DNA of 64,000 nt, taken from positions 1 to 64,000 of the forward strand of contig NZ_BCTO01000042.1 of assembly GCF_001571325.1 (NCBI RefSeq). The letters are read 5' to 3'. Of the stretch, positions 22,190 to 31,557 are shown piece after piece. Every line of letters begins with the position of its first letter. Within the stretch, counting starts at the first letter, position 1. This DNA comes from Delftia tsuruhatensis NBRC 16741. GTDB lineage: Bacteria > Pseudomonadota > Gammaproteobacteria > Burkholderiales > Burkholderiaceae_C. The notes under the pieces were generated by a model. It had not been told where the DNA came from, searched no databases, and saw nothing but the letters and a program-made list of their open reading frames with translations. Position numbers and translations under genes: made by a program.

Positions 22190-22268
22190 TGAAGTGTCCT
22201 GCGTTGGTCGTGTTTTTTCGGGTGGTGCGGGGCGCTTGCCAGGGGCCGGTTGTGCCGGCCCCGGCGGT

Positions 22269-25200
22269 TCAAGCCATGGTCATCAGTTGAGCGTTTCCGC
22301 CTGCGGCAGCGGTATTGGTGCTGATGGATTGCTCGTGGAACAGCGCGGCCAGGTCATAGCCGCGGCCCGCGTGCAGCTCGTCGCTGTTGCGGCTTTCCAC
22401 GCGCACCAGGGCGCCGTCGCGCGCGGCGACCTGGGCGCAGACCTGCAGCAGGGCGTCGCCATCGCCCTCGAACAGCAAGGCCGCCATGGGCGCTGCCGAA
22501 TCGCCCAGGGAGTCGGCGCTGGCGCTGTGCAGCCATGGCACACCGGCATCGCCCGCAGCGGCGCGCAGCGCCTGCCAGGTGGCGGCGCAGCCGCTGTCGG
22601 CGCCTGTTCCGTTGTCGGGCAGCACCGCATGGCAGGCGTTGCCGCTGGCCAGGGCTGCTGCCACCTGGGCCACCAGGCCCAGCGGCGTACGCGGCAGTGC
22701 CCAGACGGGGCCGCGCGGCAGCAGGCGGTAGCGGTTGGATTCGCCCGTGGGGCCGGGCAGCGGCATGGCCGCGTCCAGGCGCGATGCGGAGGCTGCCGCA
22801 TCGCAGGCGGCCAGGGCCTGCACCTGCTCGTCGGCGGACATGGCATCCGGCGGCGCCTTGGACAGTGTCTCGCGCAGCAGGCCCAGCAGCTGCAGCGGCG
22901 CCTGGACGGGCGACTCCGCCCGTGCGAAGACCGACAGCGCCGCGCTGGCAGGCCCCTGCACCAAGCGGTGCAGATACAGCGGGCCGCCGGCCTTGGGGCC
23001 CGTGCCCGACAGGCCCATGCCGCCAAAGGGCTGCACGCCCACCATGGCGCCGATCACATTGCGGTTCACATAGATGTTGCCCGCATGCACGCGCTGGGTG
23101 AGGTGGGCAATGGTCTCGTCGATGCGGCTATGCACGCCGAAGGTCAGGCCGTAGCCGGTGGCGTTGATGCCATCGACCAGCGCGTCCAGCTGCTCACGCC
23201 TGAAGCGGATCACGTGCAGCACGGGGCCGAAGACCTCGCGCTGCAGGCGCTCCGTGCTGTCGATCTCGATGAGGGCGGGTGCCACATAGTGGCCGTTGAG
23301 CACGCCGTCCTTGCGCTCCACGCGGGTGACCTTCTGGCCCGCTGCGGCCATCTGCTCTATGTGCTCCTCGATCTGGCGGCGTGCCGCGTCGTCGATCACG
23401 GGGCCCACATCGGTGCTCAGGCGGTCGGGGTTGCCCAGCGTCCACTCCTGCAGCGCATCGCGCAGCATGGTCAGCGTGCGGTCGGCCACCTCTTCCTGCA
23501 GGCACAGCAGACGCAGGGCAGAGCAGCGCTGGCCGGCCGAATCGAAGGCCGAGGCCAGCACATCGGCCACCACCTGCTCGGCCAGGGCCGAGGAGTCCAC
23601 CACCATGGCGTTCTGGCCGCCGGTCTCGGCAACCAGCGCAATGGGGCGGCCTGCGGGCGACAGGCGGCGCGACAGCTGGCGCGCAATCAGGCGTGACACC
23701 TCGGTGGAGCCCGTGAACATCACGCCGGCCACCAGCGGATGCGCCACCAGGGCGGCGCCCACGGTCTCGCCCGCACCGGGCACCAGCTGCAGCGCATCGC
23801 GCGGCACGCCGGCCTCGTGCAGCAGGGCCACCATGGCGGCGGCCGTCAGCGGGGTCTGCTCGGCGGGCTTGGCCAGCACGGTATTGCCGGCAGCCAGGGC
23901 TGCGGCCACCTGTCCGCAGAAGATGGCCAGCGGAAAATTCCAGGGGCTGATGGCCAGCACCACGCCCAGCGGGCGCTGCGTGGCGTTGTCGAAATGCGCA
24001 GCCACCTGGGCGCCGTAGTAGCGCAGGAAGTCCACCGCCTCGCGGATCTCGGCCACCGCGTTGGGCAGGGTCTTGCCGGCCTCTCGCATGATCAGGCCCA
24101 TCAGCGGCTGGCTGCGCTGCTCCAGCAGATCGGCGGCGCGGGCCAGCGCATCGGCGCGGGCGGCAGCAGGCGTGCCGGCCCAGATCGGCGCGGCCTGGGC
24201 GGCGCGGGTGGCGCAGGCCTCGGCCTCGGCAGCGGTGGCCTCGCGCACCCAGCCCACGATGTCGGACAGCTCGGCCGGATTGCGCATGGCCTGCCAGCCC
24301 TCGGCACGCGCCGGGTCGGCAGGCAGGTCGGCCTCTGCGGGCGCGGCCAGATAGGTCTGGCGCGTGCTGTGCAGCAGTGCGGCGGCCAATGAGGCCAGCT
24401 GCTGCTCGTGCGCCAGATTCAGGCCCTGGGAATTGGCGCGGGCCTGCGCGTCTTTCTCGCCCTGCCGTGCAAACAGGTCGGCCGGCAGTGCAATGCGCGG
24501 GTGCGGCGCACCCAGCCGGCCTTCAACGCGGGCGATCTTCATCACCTCGTCCACCGGGTCGGCCACCAGCTCGGAGACCGGCACGGAGGCGTCGCCGATG
24601 CGGTTCACGAACGAGGTGTTGGCACCGTTTTCCAGCAGGCGGCGCACCAGATAGGCCAGCAGCGTCTCATGGCTGCCCACGGGCGCATAGATGCGGCAGG
24701 GGCGGGCCAGCTTGCCTTCGGAGGCCGGGCCCGTCACCTGTGCGTACAGCGGCTCGCCCATGCCGTGCAGGCACTGGAACTCGTACTGGCCGCTGTAGTA
24801 GCTGCCGCCCACAGCCTGGGCCATGTGGTAGATGCTGGCCAGCGTCTGCGCGTTGTGCGTGGCGAACTGGGGGTAGACGGCGTCGGGCGCATCCAGCAGC
24901 TTGCGCGCGCAGGCCAGGTAGCTCACGTCCGTATAGACCTTGCGCGTATAGACGGGGTAACCGGCCTGGCCGCCTTCCTGGGCGCGCTTGATCTCGCTGT
25001 CCCAATAGGCGCCCTTGACCAGCCGCACCATCAGGCGGCGGCGGCTGCGGCGGGCCAGGTCCACCAGGTGGTCCAGCACCTGCGGGCAGCGCTTTTGATA
25101 GGCCTGCACCACGAAGCCTATGCCGTTCCAGCCCTTGAGCGAGGGCGCCGCGCACAGCGACTCCAGCAGGTCCAGCGACAGCTCCAGCCGGTCGGCCTCT

Positions 25201-26306
25201 TCGGCGTCGATGTTCATGCCGATGTCGTACTGCTTGGCCATCTCGGCCAGCCGCAGCACGCGCGGCAGCAGCTCGGCCATCACACGCTCGTACTGCGCGC
25301 GGCTGTAGCGCGGGTGCAGGGCCGACAGCTTGATGGAGATGCCCGGCCCCTCGAAGATGCCGCGCCCGTTGGACGCCGCGCCGATCGCGTGGATGGCCTG
25401 CTCGTAGGCCTGCAGGTAGCGCTGCGCATCCGCCTCGGTGGCGGCCGCCTCGCCCAGCATGTCGTAGCTGTAGCGAAAGCCCTGCTTTTCATAGGCGCGG
25501 CTGTTGGCCAGCGCCTCGGCGATGTCCTGGCCCGTCACGAACTGCTCGCCCATCAGCTTCATGGCGCGGTGCACGCCCTGGCGGATCAGGGGCTCGCCGC
25601 CCTTGCCGATCACGCGCGTCAGCGCCGAAGACAGGTTCTTCTCGCTGCTGGTGGATGTGAGCTTGCCCGTCAGCACCAGGCCCCAGGCCGCCGCGTTCAC
25701 GAACAGCGAGGGCGAGCGGCCCACATGGGCGCGCCAGTCGCCCTTGCTGATCTTGTCGCGGATCAGCGCATCGCGCGTGGCACGGTCGGGAATGCGCAGC
25801 AGCGCCTCGGCCAGGCACATCAGCGCCACGCCTTCCTGGCTGGACAGGGAAAACTCCTGCACCAGCGCCGCCACGCCGCTGCCGGCCGGCGCATCGCGCA
25901 GGCCCTGTACCAGCCGGGTCGCCAGCTCGCGCACCCTGTCGGCCTGCTGGGCATCCTGGGCGCGTGCCAGCGGCAGCAGCACGGGCAGGCACTCGGGCTC
26001 GGGCCGGTGCCAGGCGGCCGTGATCGCGGCGCGCAGCGGCGTCTGCGGCAGGATGGATTGGGCGAATTCCAGAAAGGGTTGCACCTCTTGGCTGGCGTTG
26101 GGTTGCGCTTCTTCCAGCGCCACATCGCCCTGGCTGTCGCCCGCGCTGGACAGCCGGATGGTGGTCGCGCCGCGCTCCAGGGCATCGACGTACTGGACAA
26201 CCGCCTGCTTGATCAGCCAGTGCGGTGTGCGCCCTATCTGCTGGGCGGCGATGCGGATGCGCTCGCGCAGAGCGTCATCAACCTTGATGCCTACGGTGGT
26301 GGACAT
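22269..26306 (-). CDS. putA: Trifunctional PutA: regulator, proline dehydrogenase and P5C dehydrogenase
   Basis: 1345 residues (E. coli PutA 1320). Residues 1-46 form a ribbon-helix-helix DNA-binding domain (TTVGIKVDDALRERIRIAAQ). The FAD-dependent proline dehydrogenase barrel lies about 260-560 (RLMVRLVKGAYWDSEIKRAQ). The NAD-dependent aldehyde dehydrogenase half lies about 640-1120: AAGNTVLAKPAEQTPLTAAA, GSTEVSRL, ETGGQNAMVV and the catalytic Cys near residue 928 in SAGQRCSALR. A C-terminal domain of about 200 residues follows, typical of long PutAs. It oxidises proline to glutamate at the membrane and represses put genes when proline is absent. GTTGCA-type sites upstream (26373-26378) fit autoregulation. 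Confidence 0.96.
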   Translation of the reverse strand: MSTTVGIKVDDALRERIRIAAQQIGRTPHWLIKQAVVQYVDALERGATTIRLSSAGDSQGDVALEEAQPNASQEVQPFLEFAQSILPQTPLRAAITAAWHRPEPECLPVLLPLARAQDAQQADRVRELATRLVQGLRDAPAGSGVAALVQEFSLSSQEGVALMCLAEALLRIPDRATRDALIRDKISKGDWRAHVGRSPSLFVNAAAWGLVLTGKLTSTSSEKNLSSALTRVIGKGGEPLIRQGVHRAMKLMGEQFVTGQDIAEALANSRAYEKQGFRYSYDMLGEAAATEADAQRYLQAYEQAIHAIGAASNGRGIFEGPGISIKLSALHPRYSRAQYERVMAELLPRVLRLAEMAKQYDIGMNIDAEEADRLELSLDLLESLCAAPSLKGWNGIGFVVQAYQKRCPQVLDHLVDLARRSRRRLMVRLVKGAYWDSEIKRAQEGGQAGYPVYTRKVYTDVSYLACARKLLDAPDAVYPQFATHNAQTLASIYHMAQAVGGSYYSGQYEFQCLHGMGEPLYAQVTGPASEGKLARPCRIYAPVGSHETLLAYLVRRLLENGANTSFVNRIGDASVPVSELVADPVDEVMKIARVEGRLGAPHPRIALPADLFARQGEKDAQARANSQGLNLAHEQQLASLAAALLHSTRQTYLAAPAEADLPADPARAEGWQAMRNPAELSDIVGWVREATAAEAEACATRAAQAAPIWAGTPAAARADALARAADLLEQRSQPLMGLIMREAGKTLPNAVAEIREAVDFLRYYGAQVAAHFDNATQRPLGVVLAISPWNFPLAIFCGQVAAALAAGNTVLAKPAEQTPLTAAAMVALLHEAGVPRDALQLVPGAGETVGAALVAHPLVAGVMFTGSTEVSRLIARQLSRRLSPAGRPIALVAETGGQNAMVVDSSALAEQVVADVLASAFDSAGQRCSALRLLCLQEEVADRTLTMLRDALQEWTLGNPDRLSTDVGPVIDDAARRQIEEHIEQMAAAGQKVTRVERKDGVLNGHYVAPALIEIDSTERLQREVFGPVLHVIRFRREQLDALVDGINATGYGLTFGVHSRIDETIAHLTQRVHAGNIYVNRNVIGAMVGVQPFGGMGLSGTGPKAGGPLYLHRLVQGPASAALSVFARAESPVQAPLQLLGLLRETLSKAPPDAMSADEQVQALAACDAAASASRLDAAMPLPGPTGESNRYRLLPRGPVWALPRTPLGLVAQVAAALASGNACHAVLPDNGTGADSGCAATWQALRAAAGDAGVPWLHSASADSLGDSAAPMAALLFEGDGDALLQVCAQVAARDGALVRVESRNSDELHAGRGYDLAALFHEQSISTNTAAAGGNAQLMTMA

Positions 26307-26352
26307 GGTGTGCCAGTGAGGAATGGAAGAGGTGGGAAATGCGAATGGAGAT

Positions 26353-26409
26353 GCACCATGAAGAAGACATGGTGCAACCTTGCTTGGTTGAAATGTCGCA
26401 GAGGTTGCG
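26353..26409. promoter_or_regulatory. Candidate PutA operator and hairpin upstream of putA
   Basis: The minus strand has GTTGCA at 26378-26373, the half-site recognised by E. coli PutA, and the plus strand has GTTGCG at 26404-26409. A hairpin GCACCATG / CATGGTGC (26353-26375) overlaps the first. Experimental support is absent; the assignment rests on the RHH domain of PutA. Confidence 0.45.
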
Positions 26410-26488
26410 ACGTTTTTGGACTGGGGTTAACCCTTTTGTCTCGTGGCCCAAGCCGATACCGCCGTGTTACGGCCGTGCTGCGACCGGC

Positions 26489-27496
26489 CTACTGGTAGTC
26501 GATGGTGAAGGTCGCCAAGGCATTTGCACTGCCACCGCCGCTCACGGTATTCCTGATTTGCCGGTAGCGCGCCTCCAGGTCGATCTGGAAATTTGCCGTG
26601 CCCTGCGAAATCGTGCCCGCCTGCCAGCCGTTGGCTGCGCCAAAGCCCTGGATCGCGCCATTTCTCAGCACCTCCACGCCAACGCCGCTGACCTGCGAGC
26701 CGGTCAGCGCCAGCACTGAGGGGACTTGCGTGTCCGTCGTGCCCGACAGCGTCACGAAAGGCTTGATCTGGGTGTTCGGGTCGCCGCCGGAGCAGCTCAG
26801 CTCGATGGAGAAGGGCACCTTGTCCGTGGTCGCACCCAAACCCGTGAAGCGTGTGTCGGGATGCGTGCCCAGCGGTACGCTGATGCTGTCCGACACCAGC
26901 GTGCAGGTGGGATTGGTGGGGACCAGGGTGACACCGGAGAAAACGTATTGCGCGGCGAGTGCTCCGGCAATTTTCATTTCCATGTATGGTCCTGCCAGTT
27001 GGATATCTCCAAAAATAGTACTGATGGGTCCTGTTTTTATGAATTCTATTGTAATGATGAAATTTTCTCCCTCGGGAATGGGATACGAATTTGTTAGTAT
27101 GGGCAGTTCGTTGGGAATTGTTCCAATCCCCTTCATCGATATTCGCAATCCTATTCCGGAGACATTGCTGGGGTAGATTCTGACATCAGGTGCTCCAATT
27201 CCTGAAAATGAAGGTCTGCTAGCGCCGGAGCAAACCACTTGCGCAATTATTGATGAATGAGTCTTGTTGTTGACTACTGGTTTAATCGGAATTGTTGCAA
27301 ACACTTTGCCGTTTGGTTCGGAGTTTATGTTGATGGGTAAACTCAGGACCTGATTCACGGGGTAAGATGCAATGTAATGGTTCTTTCCATCAGTGGTCGG
27401 ATTGGAGTCAGCCGGCATGCAGATTGCTGCATGGGATGCGGAAATGGTGGAAAAAATGATTCCCATGGAAAATGCGAAAAGCTTGTATATATTCAT
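26489..27496 (-). CDS. Fimbrial tip adhesin-like protein (two-domain)
   Basis: 335 residues, last gene of fimbrial operon 1. The signal peptide MNIYKLFAFSMGIIFSTISA ends at SHA. An N-terminal adhesin-like domain (about 25-205, containing DGKNHYI, VSGIGLRIS and FIKTGP) is followed by a pilin domain (about 210-335) with the Cys pair in PTCTL and IELSCSG and the C-terminal donor-strand-like end ANALATFTIDYQ. GGAGAAC precedes ATG 27496; the longer frame upstream is not signal-like. The N-terminal half is noticeably AT-rich compared with its neighbours, suggesting transfer or fast evolution. The ligand is unknown. Confidence 0.82.
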   Translation of the reverse strand: MNIYKLFAFSMGIIFSTISASHAAICMPADSNPTTDGKNHYIASYPVNQVLSLPININSEPNGKVFATIPIKPVVNNKTHSSIIAQVVCSGASRPSFSGIGAPDVRIYPSNVSGIGLRISMKGIGTIPNELPILTNSYPIPEGENFIITIEFIKTGPISTIFGDIQLAGPYMEMKIAGALAAQYVFSGVTLVPTNPTCTLVSDSISVPLGTHPDTRFTGLGATTDKVPFSIELSCSGGDPNTQIKPFVTLSGTTDTQVPSVLALTGSQVSGVGVEVLRNGAIQGFGAANGWQAGTISQGTANFQIDLEARYRQIRNTVSGGGSANALATFTIDYQ

Positions 27497-27646
27497 TCTG
27501 GTTCTCCATCTGGAATCAAGGCGCCACTTCGAAAGAACAACGTGGCGTCTTGTGCCGTGTGCCGTTAGCCCTGGCATGTGCAGGCGCATGGCATCTCTGA
27601 GGAGTGCAGCGCCTGCTCCAAGGCCCTCGCAAAGGCAGGCTTGGGA

Positions 27647-28435
27647 TCAGTGGCGGTTGAACGAAAGCTGGGCGACACTGGAACTTCCCATGACCGGCTT
27701 GATGCCTGGCAGTTCATCCGCAAGGCAGGATGGAGCTTTGGCGATCATTTTCGGCAGCCTGCCCTCAGCAGCGGGGCGACCGGAAGAATGGGCGACGGCG
27801 GCCGTGGCCGGGTTCTCTGCGCTGAGGCTCGCGGTGCAGAACGGACCGGTCGGAGCGGCGGCCTCACGGTCAAACTGGTATTGGGCGATGACCACGTCGT
27901 CGACCTTGTATTGAAGGAAAACCCCTTTGAGGGGCCCTGCCTGTTTGATCGGGCCAATCTTCACCAGATAGATATAGATGGGAGCATCGGACAGTTCCTG
28001 GATGGGAAAGTAGCTCTGTATTGCATTGCTTGGGTCGGTCGGAACAGGCATTTTTCTGAAATCTATGCGCAGTCCTATGCCGGGAATGGAGCTCTCATAA
28101 GCCCGGTGCTTCTGGTGAAAGGTGCCCACGCCATACCAGCCAGAGGTTTGGTATTTTGCACAGAACATTGCACCCCCTTTCATTCCAGTATATTTCTTGT
28201 TGATGATATAAGGGAGAAAGGCGACGCGGCCCACTACACTGCCGATTGCACGAGATTCAATATCAAACGGCAGTGGGACCTCCAGCGTTCTACTGGGCAG
28301 GAGGACATAGTGATTTTTGCCATCGTTGATGGAATTGCCGACTCCATCGTTAGAGCAAAAAGCTTGCGCGTGTGCCTGACCTATGGAAAAAATGAAGAGT
28401 ACTGAGGACAATGCGATGGCACGGGTAATGGTCAT
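27647..28435 (-). CDS. Paralogous fimbrial adhesin-like protein, apparently truncated in its pilin domain
   Basis: 262 residues. The signal peptide MTITRAIALSSVLFIFSIGQ ends AHA-Q. The N-terminal domain aligns with the next gene's product (DGKNHYV, IPGIGLRID, LVKIGPI, IAQYQF against DGKNHYI, VSGIGLRIS, FIKTGPI, AAQYVF). After the FCTASL Cys the pilin domain is short: a second Cys follows 35 residues later, then ELPGIKPVMG and a stop, with none of the usual final strand. Other frames downstream do not restore a pilin end, so a simple single frameshift is not evident. GGAGC precedes ATG 28435. It is either a decaying copy or a one-domain adhesin that cannot complete donor-strand exchange by itself. 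Confidence 0.7.
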   Translation of the reverse strand: MTITRAIALSSVLFIFSIGQAHAQAFCSNDGVGNSINDGKNHYVLLPSRTLEVPLPFDIESRAIGSVVGRVAFLPYIINKKYTGMKGGAMFCAKYQTSGWYGVGTFHQKHRAYESSIPGIGLRIDFRKMPVPTDPSNAIQSYFPIQELSDAPIYIYLVKIGPIKQAGPLKGVFLQYKVDDVVIAQYQFDREAAAPTGPFCTASLSAENPATAAVAHSSGRPAAEGRLPKMIAKAPSCLADELPGIKPVMGSSSVAQLSFNRH

Positions 28436-28550
28436 GAAAATGCTCCGTTGCTGAATGAAAAGGCGGTTCTTGGATTTCAATATCGCAGGGCAGGTGACCG
28501 GCGGACCGCGTGCAGGAAAGGGGGTGGGCACAGCCATGTACCGCGTCGGT

Positions 28551-31442
28551 TCAGACGCCGACCGAGGCCTGGGCTTGCGTCGGCGAGTCCCGCAATTCAC
28601 CCACCAGGCTGCGATCGATCCGCAGGCCAGGGCTGTTGTCTGCCTGGCCGTCCGGCACCAAGGGCGGCTGCGCCTGGCCCGTGTACTGCTTCGCATCGGC
28701 CGTGGTGCGCAAGACACTGATGCGCAGGCTCAGCCGCAAATCGCCAAGATGCTTCTCGGCCTGGAAGGGCAGGCTGGACTGGCGGATGGCGATGGGGCGC
28801 GAGGTCTCGGCTCTGTGTGTCAGCGCGGCCTGATGGGACGGCGCTGCGGCAAGATGGGACGGCACGCAGTGCAGGTCCATGCTGGCTGGCACACGGGAGC
28901 CGGTGGAGCGCTCCCGCGCCGGCAGCGAATAGGCCATGCTGCAATGGGCCGTGCCATCTCCGGCCTTCCACTGGGCGTGCAGCTGCCCCTGGTCCGACAG
29001 GCCGCGCAGCATGAGCTTGCCGGCCTGGCCGACCATGCCCAGGTCCTTGCCGCTCTCGTCCGAGACGACGGCGCCGAAAGGCACGGGCGACGTGTCCGCC
29101 TGTGTCAGGCGCAGCACGGCCGAGCGACTGTAGGCCGTCCTGAACACCACCATGGCGGCGGCACCGGCCACCGGTGCGACGCGCCGGTTGGTTTCCTGCA
29201 GTTTCACATCCATGGACATGCCCTTGGGGTCCAGCGACACCTCGTTCATGGCATAGGGTGTCATGTAGGGCACCACGGCATAGCCCCGTGCATCGATGCG
29301 TACACCGGGCGCATTGGTGAGGCGCGCGCCCTCGGCATGCGGGGCCTGCACGATGGCGAAGGTCTCGCCCAGGGGCTGCGACAGCGTGACCCCTCCGGGG
29401 TGGGCGACCAAGGCGCCGCGCGCGCCCAGTGACAGTTGCTGGCCGGCCCGGCCCGCGCTCACGCTGCCGCTGAACAGCGTGTACGGGCGGCGGTAGAGGG
29501 CATTGGCGCCTGCATTGAGGCGCGATCCCTGGTTGCCGCTGCTGCCGTATTCGGCATTCAGGCCATAGGAGAGATCGCTGCCGACCTGCCCGTAGGTGCT
29601 GGCCTGCAACTGGTTGCCGCCGCTCGAGTCATGTGTGAAACGGCTCATGACTCTGGGCTTTCCCGCCCCCAGCGGAATTGTCACCCCTGCGTACAGCTGC
29701 GTGCTGGGGCGGCCCCAGGCATCGCGCTGGCGCGAGGCCGACAGGTTGTAGGGAACGCCCAGCCACGAGCTGCTGTAGTTGAGCGTGTAGTCCACGCGGC
29801 GGCCCGCGCGGTTCCAGTAGTTGTCCATGGAGGCGGAAATGCTCAGGTTGCCGCCTTGCTCGCCCAGGCGCTGGCTCAGTGTCATTGCGGCGCGCGTGCG
29901 CGGGCGCGACAGCAGGGGCGGTGCGCCGCTGGCAGCGGGCCGGGTCAGGTCGCGCGCCCGCATGGCCTCGTTGATGCCGAAGAACCCGTTGGTGGAATAG
30001 CGGTAGGCCGCCAGGGTGATGCCCGTGCCGGACTCCGGGAAGGTCTTGGCGTAGGTGACTCTCAGGCTTTGTCCTGAGTAGCTGCGGTCATGGGGGATAC
30101 GGGTGTTGGCGTGTGTGAGGTCCAGGCCAAAGGCACCCCATGGTGTATTGAACACGGCGCCCACCGTGGGCGAGAAATAGCCCTTGGCCACCGTGGCGCC
30201 GCCATAGGCCGTGAGCATGTTCGAGAAGCCGTACTGCCAGCCTGCCTGCGAGAAGAACGGAGCGCTCTCACGCAGGCCGCGCACCGCGCCCGCTGTGAGG
30301 CTGTAGCGGTGCTGGCCCTCGCGCAGCGAACGAGGAACGGCCGCATAGGGCACCGAGAAGGAACGCACGGAGCCGTCAGCCTCCTCGATGTCCACCTGCA
30401 GGTCGCCGCCATAGCCGGTGGGGTACAGGTCATTGATCACGAAGGCGCCCGGTGCCACCGTGGTCTCTTGCAGCTTGATGCCGTTCTGGCGGATAACCAC
30501 CCGGGCGTTGGAATTGGCCACGCCGCGCACCACGGGCGCGAAGCCGCGCTGCGACTCGGGCAGCATGCGGTCGTCCGTGCGCAGCCGCAGGCCGCGGAAG
30601 GAGACCGAGTCCATGATCTCCCCGTCGGTGTAGGTGTCGCCCAGGATCAGTTGCGATGACCAGTCGGCGATGTCGCGCTGCGCATAGGCCGAGATGCTCT
30701 GATAACGGCTCGGTCCCTGATCGCTCCAACTGAACGAGCCACTGTGCCGGAAATGCCAGCGCGCATAGTTGAAGCCGCTGTTCAGGCCCAGGTAGCCCTG
30801 GGTGCTGCTGCCCGCTGGCCCGCCGCGCGCATGGTAGGTGTTGAAGTCATAGCCGAGCGAGCCGGTCGTCACGCCCGCGTTCCACTGCTCCGGACTCACG
30901 TAGCCGCTTGGCACGCGCCGCATCAGGATCTGGGGAATGCTCACATCCAGTCGTTGCAAACCTACGTTGAAGCTTGCGGAAGCGCCGGGGACGGCCTTTT
31001 CAATGCGCAGGCACGCTGGGTCTCCATCCACAACATCCTCGTTCGCCGGCAGGCTCGCCATGTCAATGTCCATTTGCTCCAGCAGGGACATGTTGAAGCA
31101 GGGCTGGGCACTGGTACCCCGACTGCGTTGAGTGAACCGCATCTCGGTGCGGGTCATCCAGTTGCCGTTGACCAGAAGGTCCGGGTTGTAGAGACCCGGT
31201 TCCACAGAATTACCCTCTGCAAAACGCAAGACATCAATCCCGTCGCCTCCTCGCAGAAAGCTGCTGTTGAATTCGATGTGCTGTGCGCGTGCGGGCGGCA
31301 TCCTGCCGGCGGTGTGCTCTGTTTGCGATGCGCGCATATCCATTTGCCAACAGGCCAGTACTGCCAGCAGCAAGGCATGTAGTGGTTTGGCCTTGAACGC
31401 GAAACAGCCTGGCTTCCGTACCCTGTCGGCTTTTTTCTTCAT
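28551..31442 (-). CDS. Fimbrial outer-membrane usher (operon 1)
   Basis: 963 residues of the FimD/PapC family, which translocates and assembles chaperone-bound pilins. Signal region to about residue 38, N-terminal domain (IEFNSSFLRGG, YNPDLLVNGNW), 24-strand barrel with YVSPEQWNAGVTTGSLGYDF, GDTYTDGEIMDSVSFRGLRL and YPTGYGGDLQVDIEEADGS, then plug and C-terminal domains. The normal usher end (QWKAGDGTAHCSMAYSLP through DLHC near residue 859) is followed by an extra ~104 residues that include LRLSLRISVLRTTADA, a motif shared with the second usher. It lies 115 nt after the chaperone gene and 115 nt before the adhesin. Confidence 0.95.
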   Translation of the reverse strand: MKKKADRVRKPGCFAFKAKPLHALLLAVLACWQMDMRASQTEHTAGRMPPARAQHIEFNSSFLRGGDGIDVLRFAEGNSVEPGLYNPDLLVNGNWMTRTEMRFTQRSRGTSAQPCFNMSLLEQMDIDMASLPANEDVVDGDPACLRIEKAVPGASASFNVGLQRLDVSIPQILMRRVPSGYVSPEQWNAGVTTGSLGYDFNTYHARGGPAGSSTQGYLGLNSGFNYARWHFRHSGSFSWSDQGPSRYQSISAYAQRDIADWSSQLILGDTYTDGEIMDSVSFRGLRLRTDDRMLPESQRGFAPVVRGVANSNARVVIRQNGIKLQETTVAPGAFVINDLYPTGYGGDLQVDIEEADGSVRSFSVPYAAVPRSLREGQHRYSLTAGAVRGLRESAPFFSQAGWQYGFSNMLTAYGGATVAKGYFSPTVGAVFNTPWGAFGLDLTHANTRIPHDRSYSGQSLRVTYAKTFPESGTGITLAAYRYSTNGFFGINEAMRARDLTRPAASGAPPLLSRPRTRAAMTLSQRLGEQGGNLSISASMDNYWNRAGRRVDYTLNYSSSWLGVPYNLSASRQRDAWGRPSTQLYAGVTIPLGAGKPRVMSRFTHDSSGGNQLQASTYGQVGSDLSYGLNAEYGSSGNQGSRLNAGANALYRRPYTLFSGSVSAGRAGQQLSLGARGALVAHPGGVTLSQPLGETFAIVQAPHAEGARLTNAPGVRIDARGYAVVPYMTPYAMNEVSLDPKGMSMDVKLQETNRRVAPVAGAAAMVVFRTAYSRSAVLRLTQADTSPVPFGAVVSDESGKDLGMVGQAGKLMLRGLSDQGQLHAQWKAGDGTAHCSMAYSLPARERSTGSRVPASMDLHCVPSHLAAAPSHQAALTHRAETSRPIAIRQSSLPFQAEKHLGDLRLSLRISVLRTTADAKQYTGQAQPPLVPDGQADNSPGLRIDRSLVGELRDSPTQAQASVGV

Positions 31443-31557
31443 AGCAATCCCTCTCGATGGACATGCCTTTTTTTTGCACCTGCTGTGCCGTGCTGCCTAC
31501 CTCGGCCAGTCACGCGTGACCGGCATGGAGGCTTTCGGTGCTGCGTTAGGGATTCGG

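Noticed and set aside
27560-27860. A single frameshift in the truncated adhesin
   Set aside because: Translating the other two minus frames gives early stops and no pilin-like C-terminus, so a simple one-base error is not supported.
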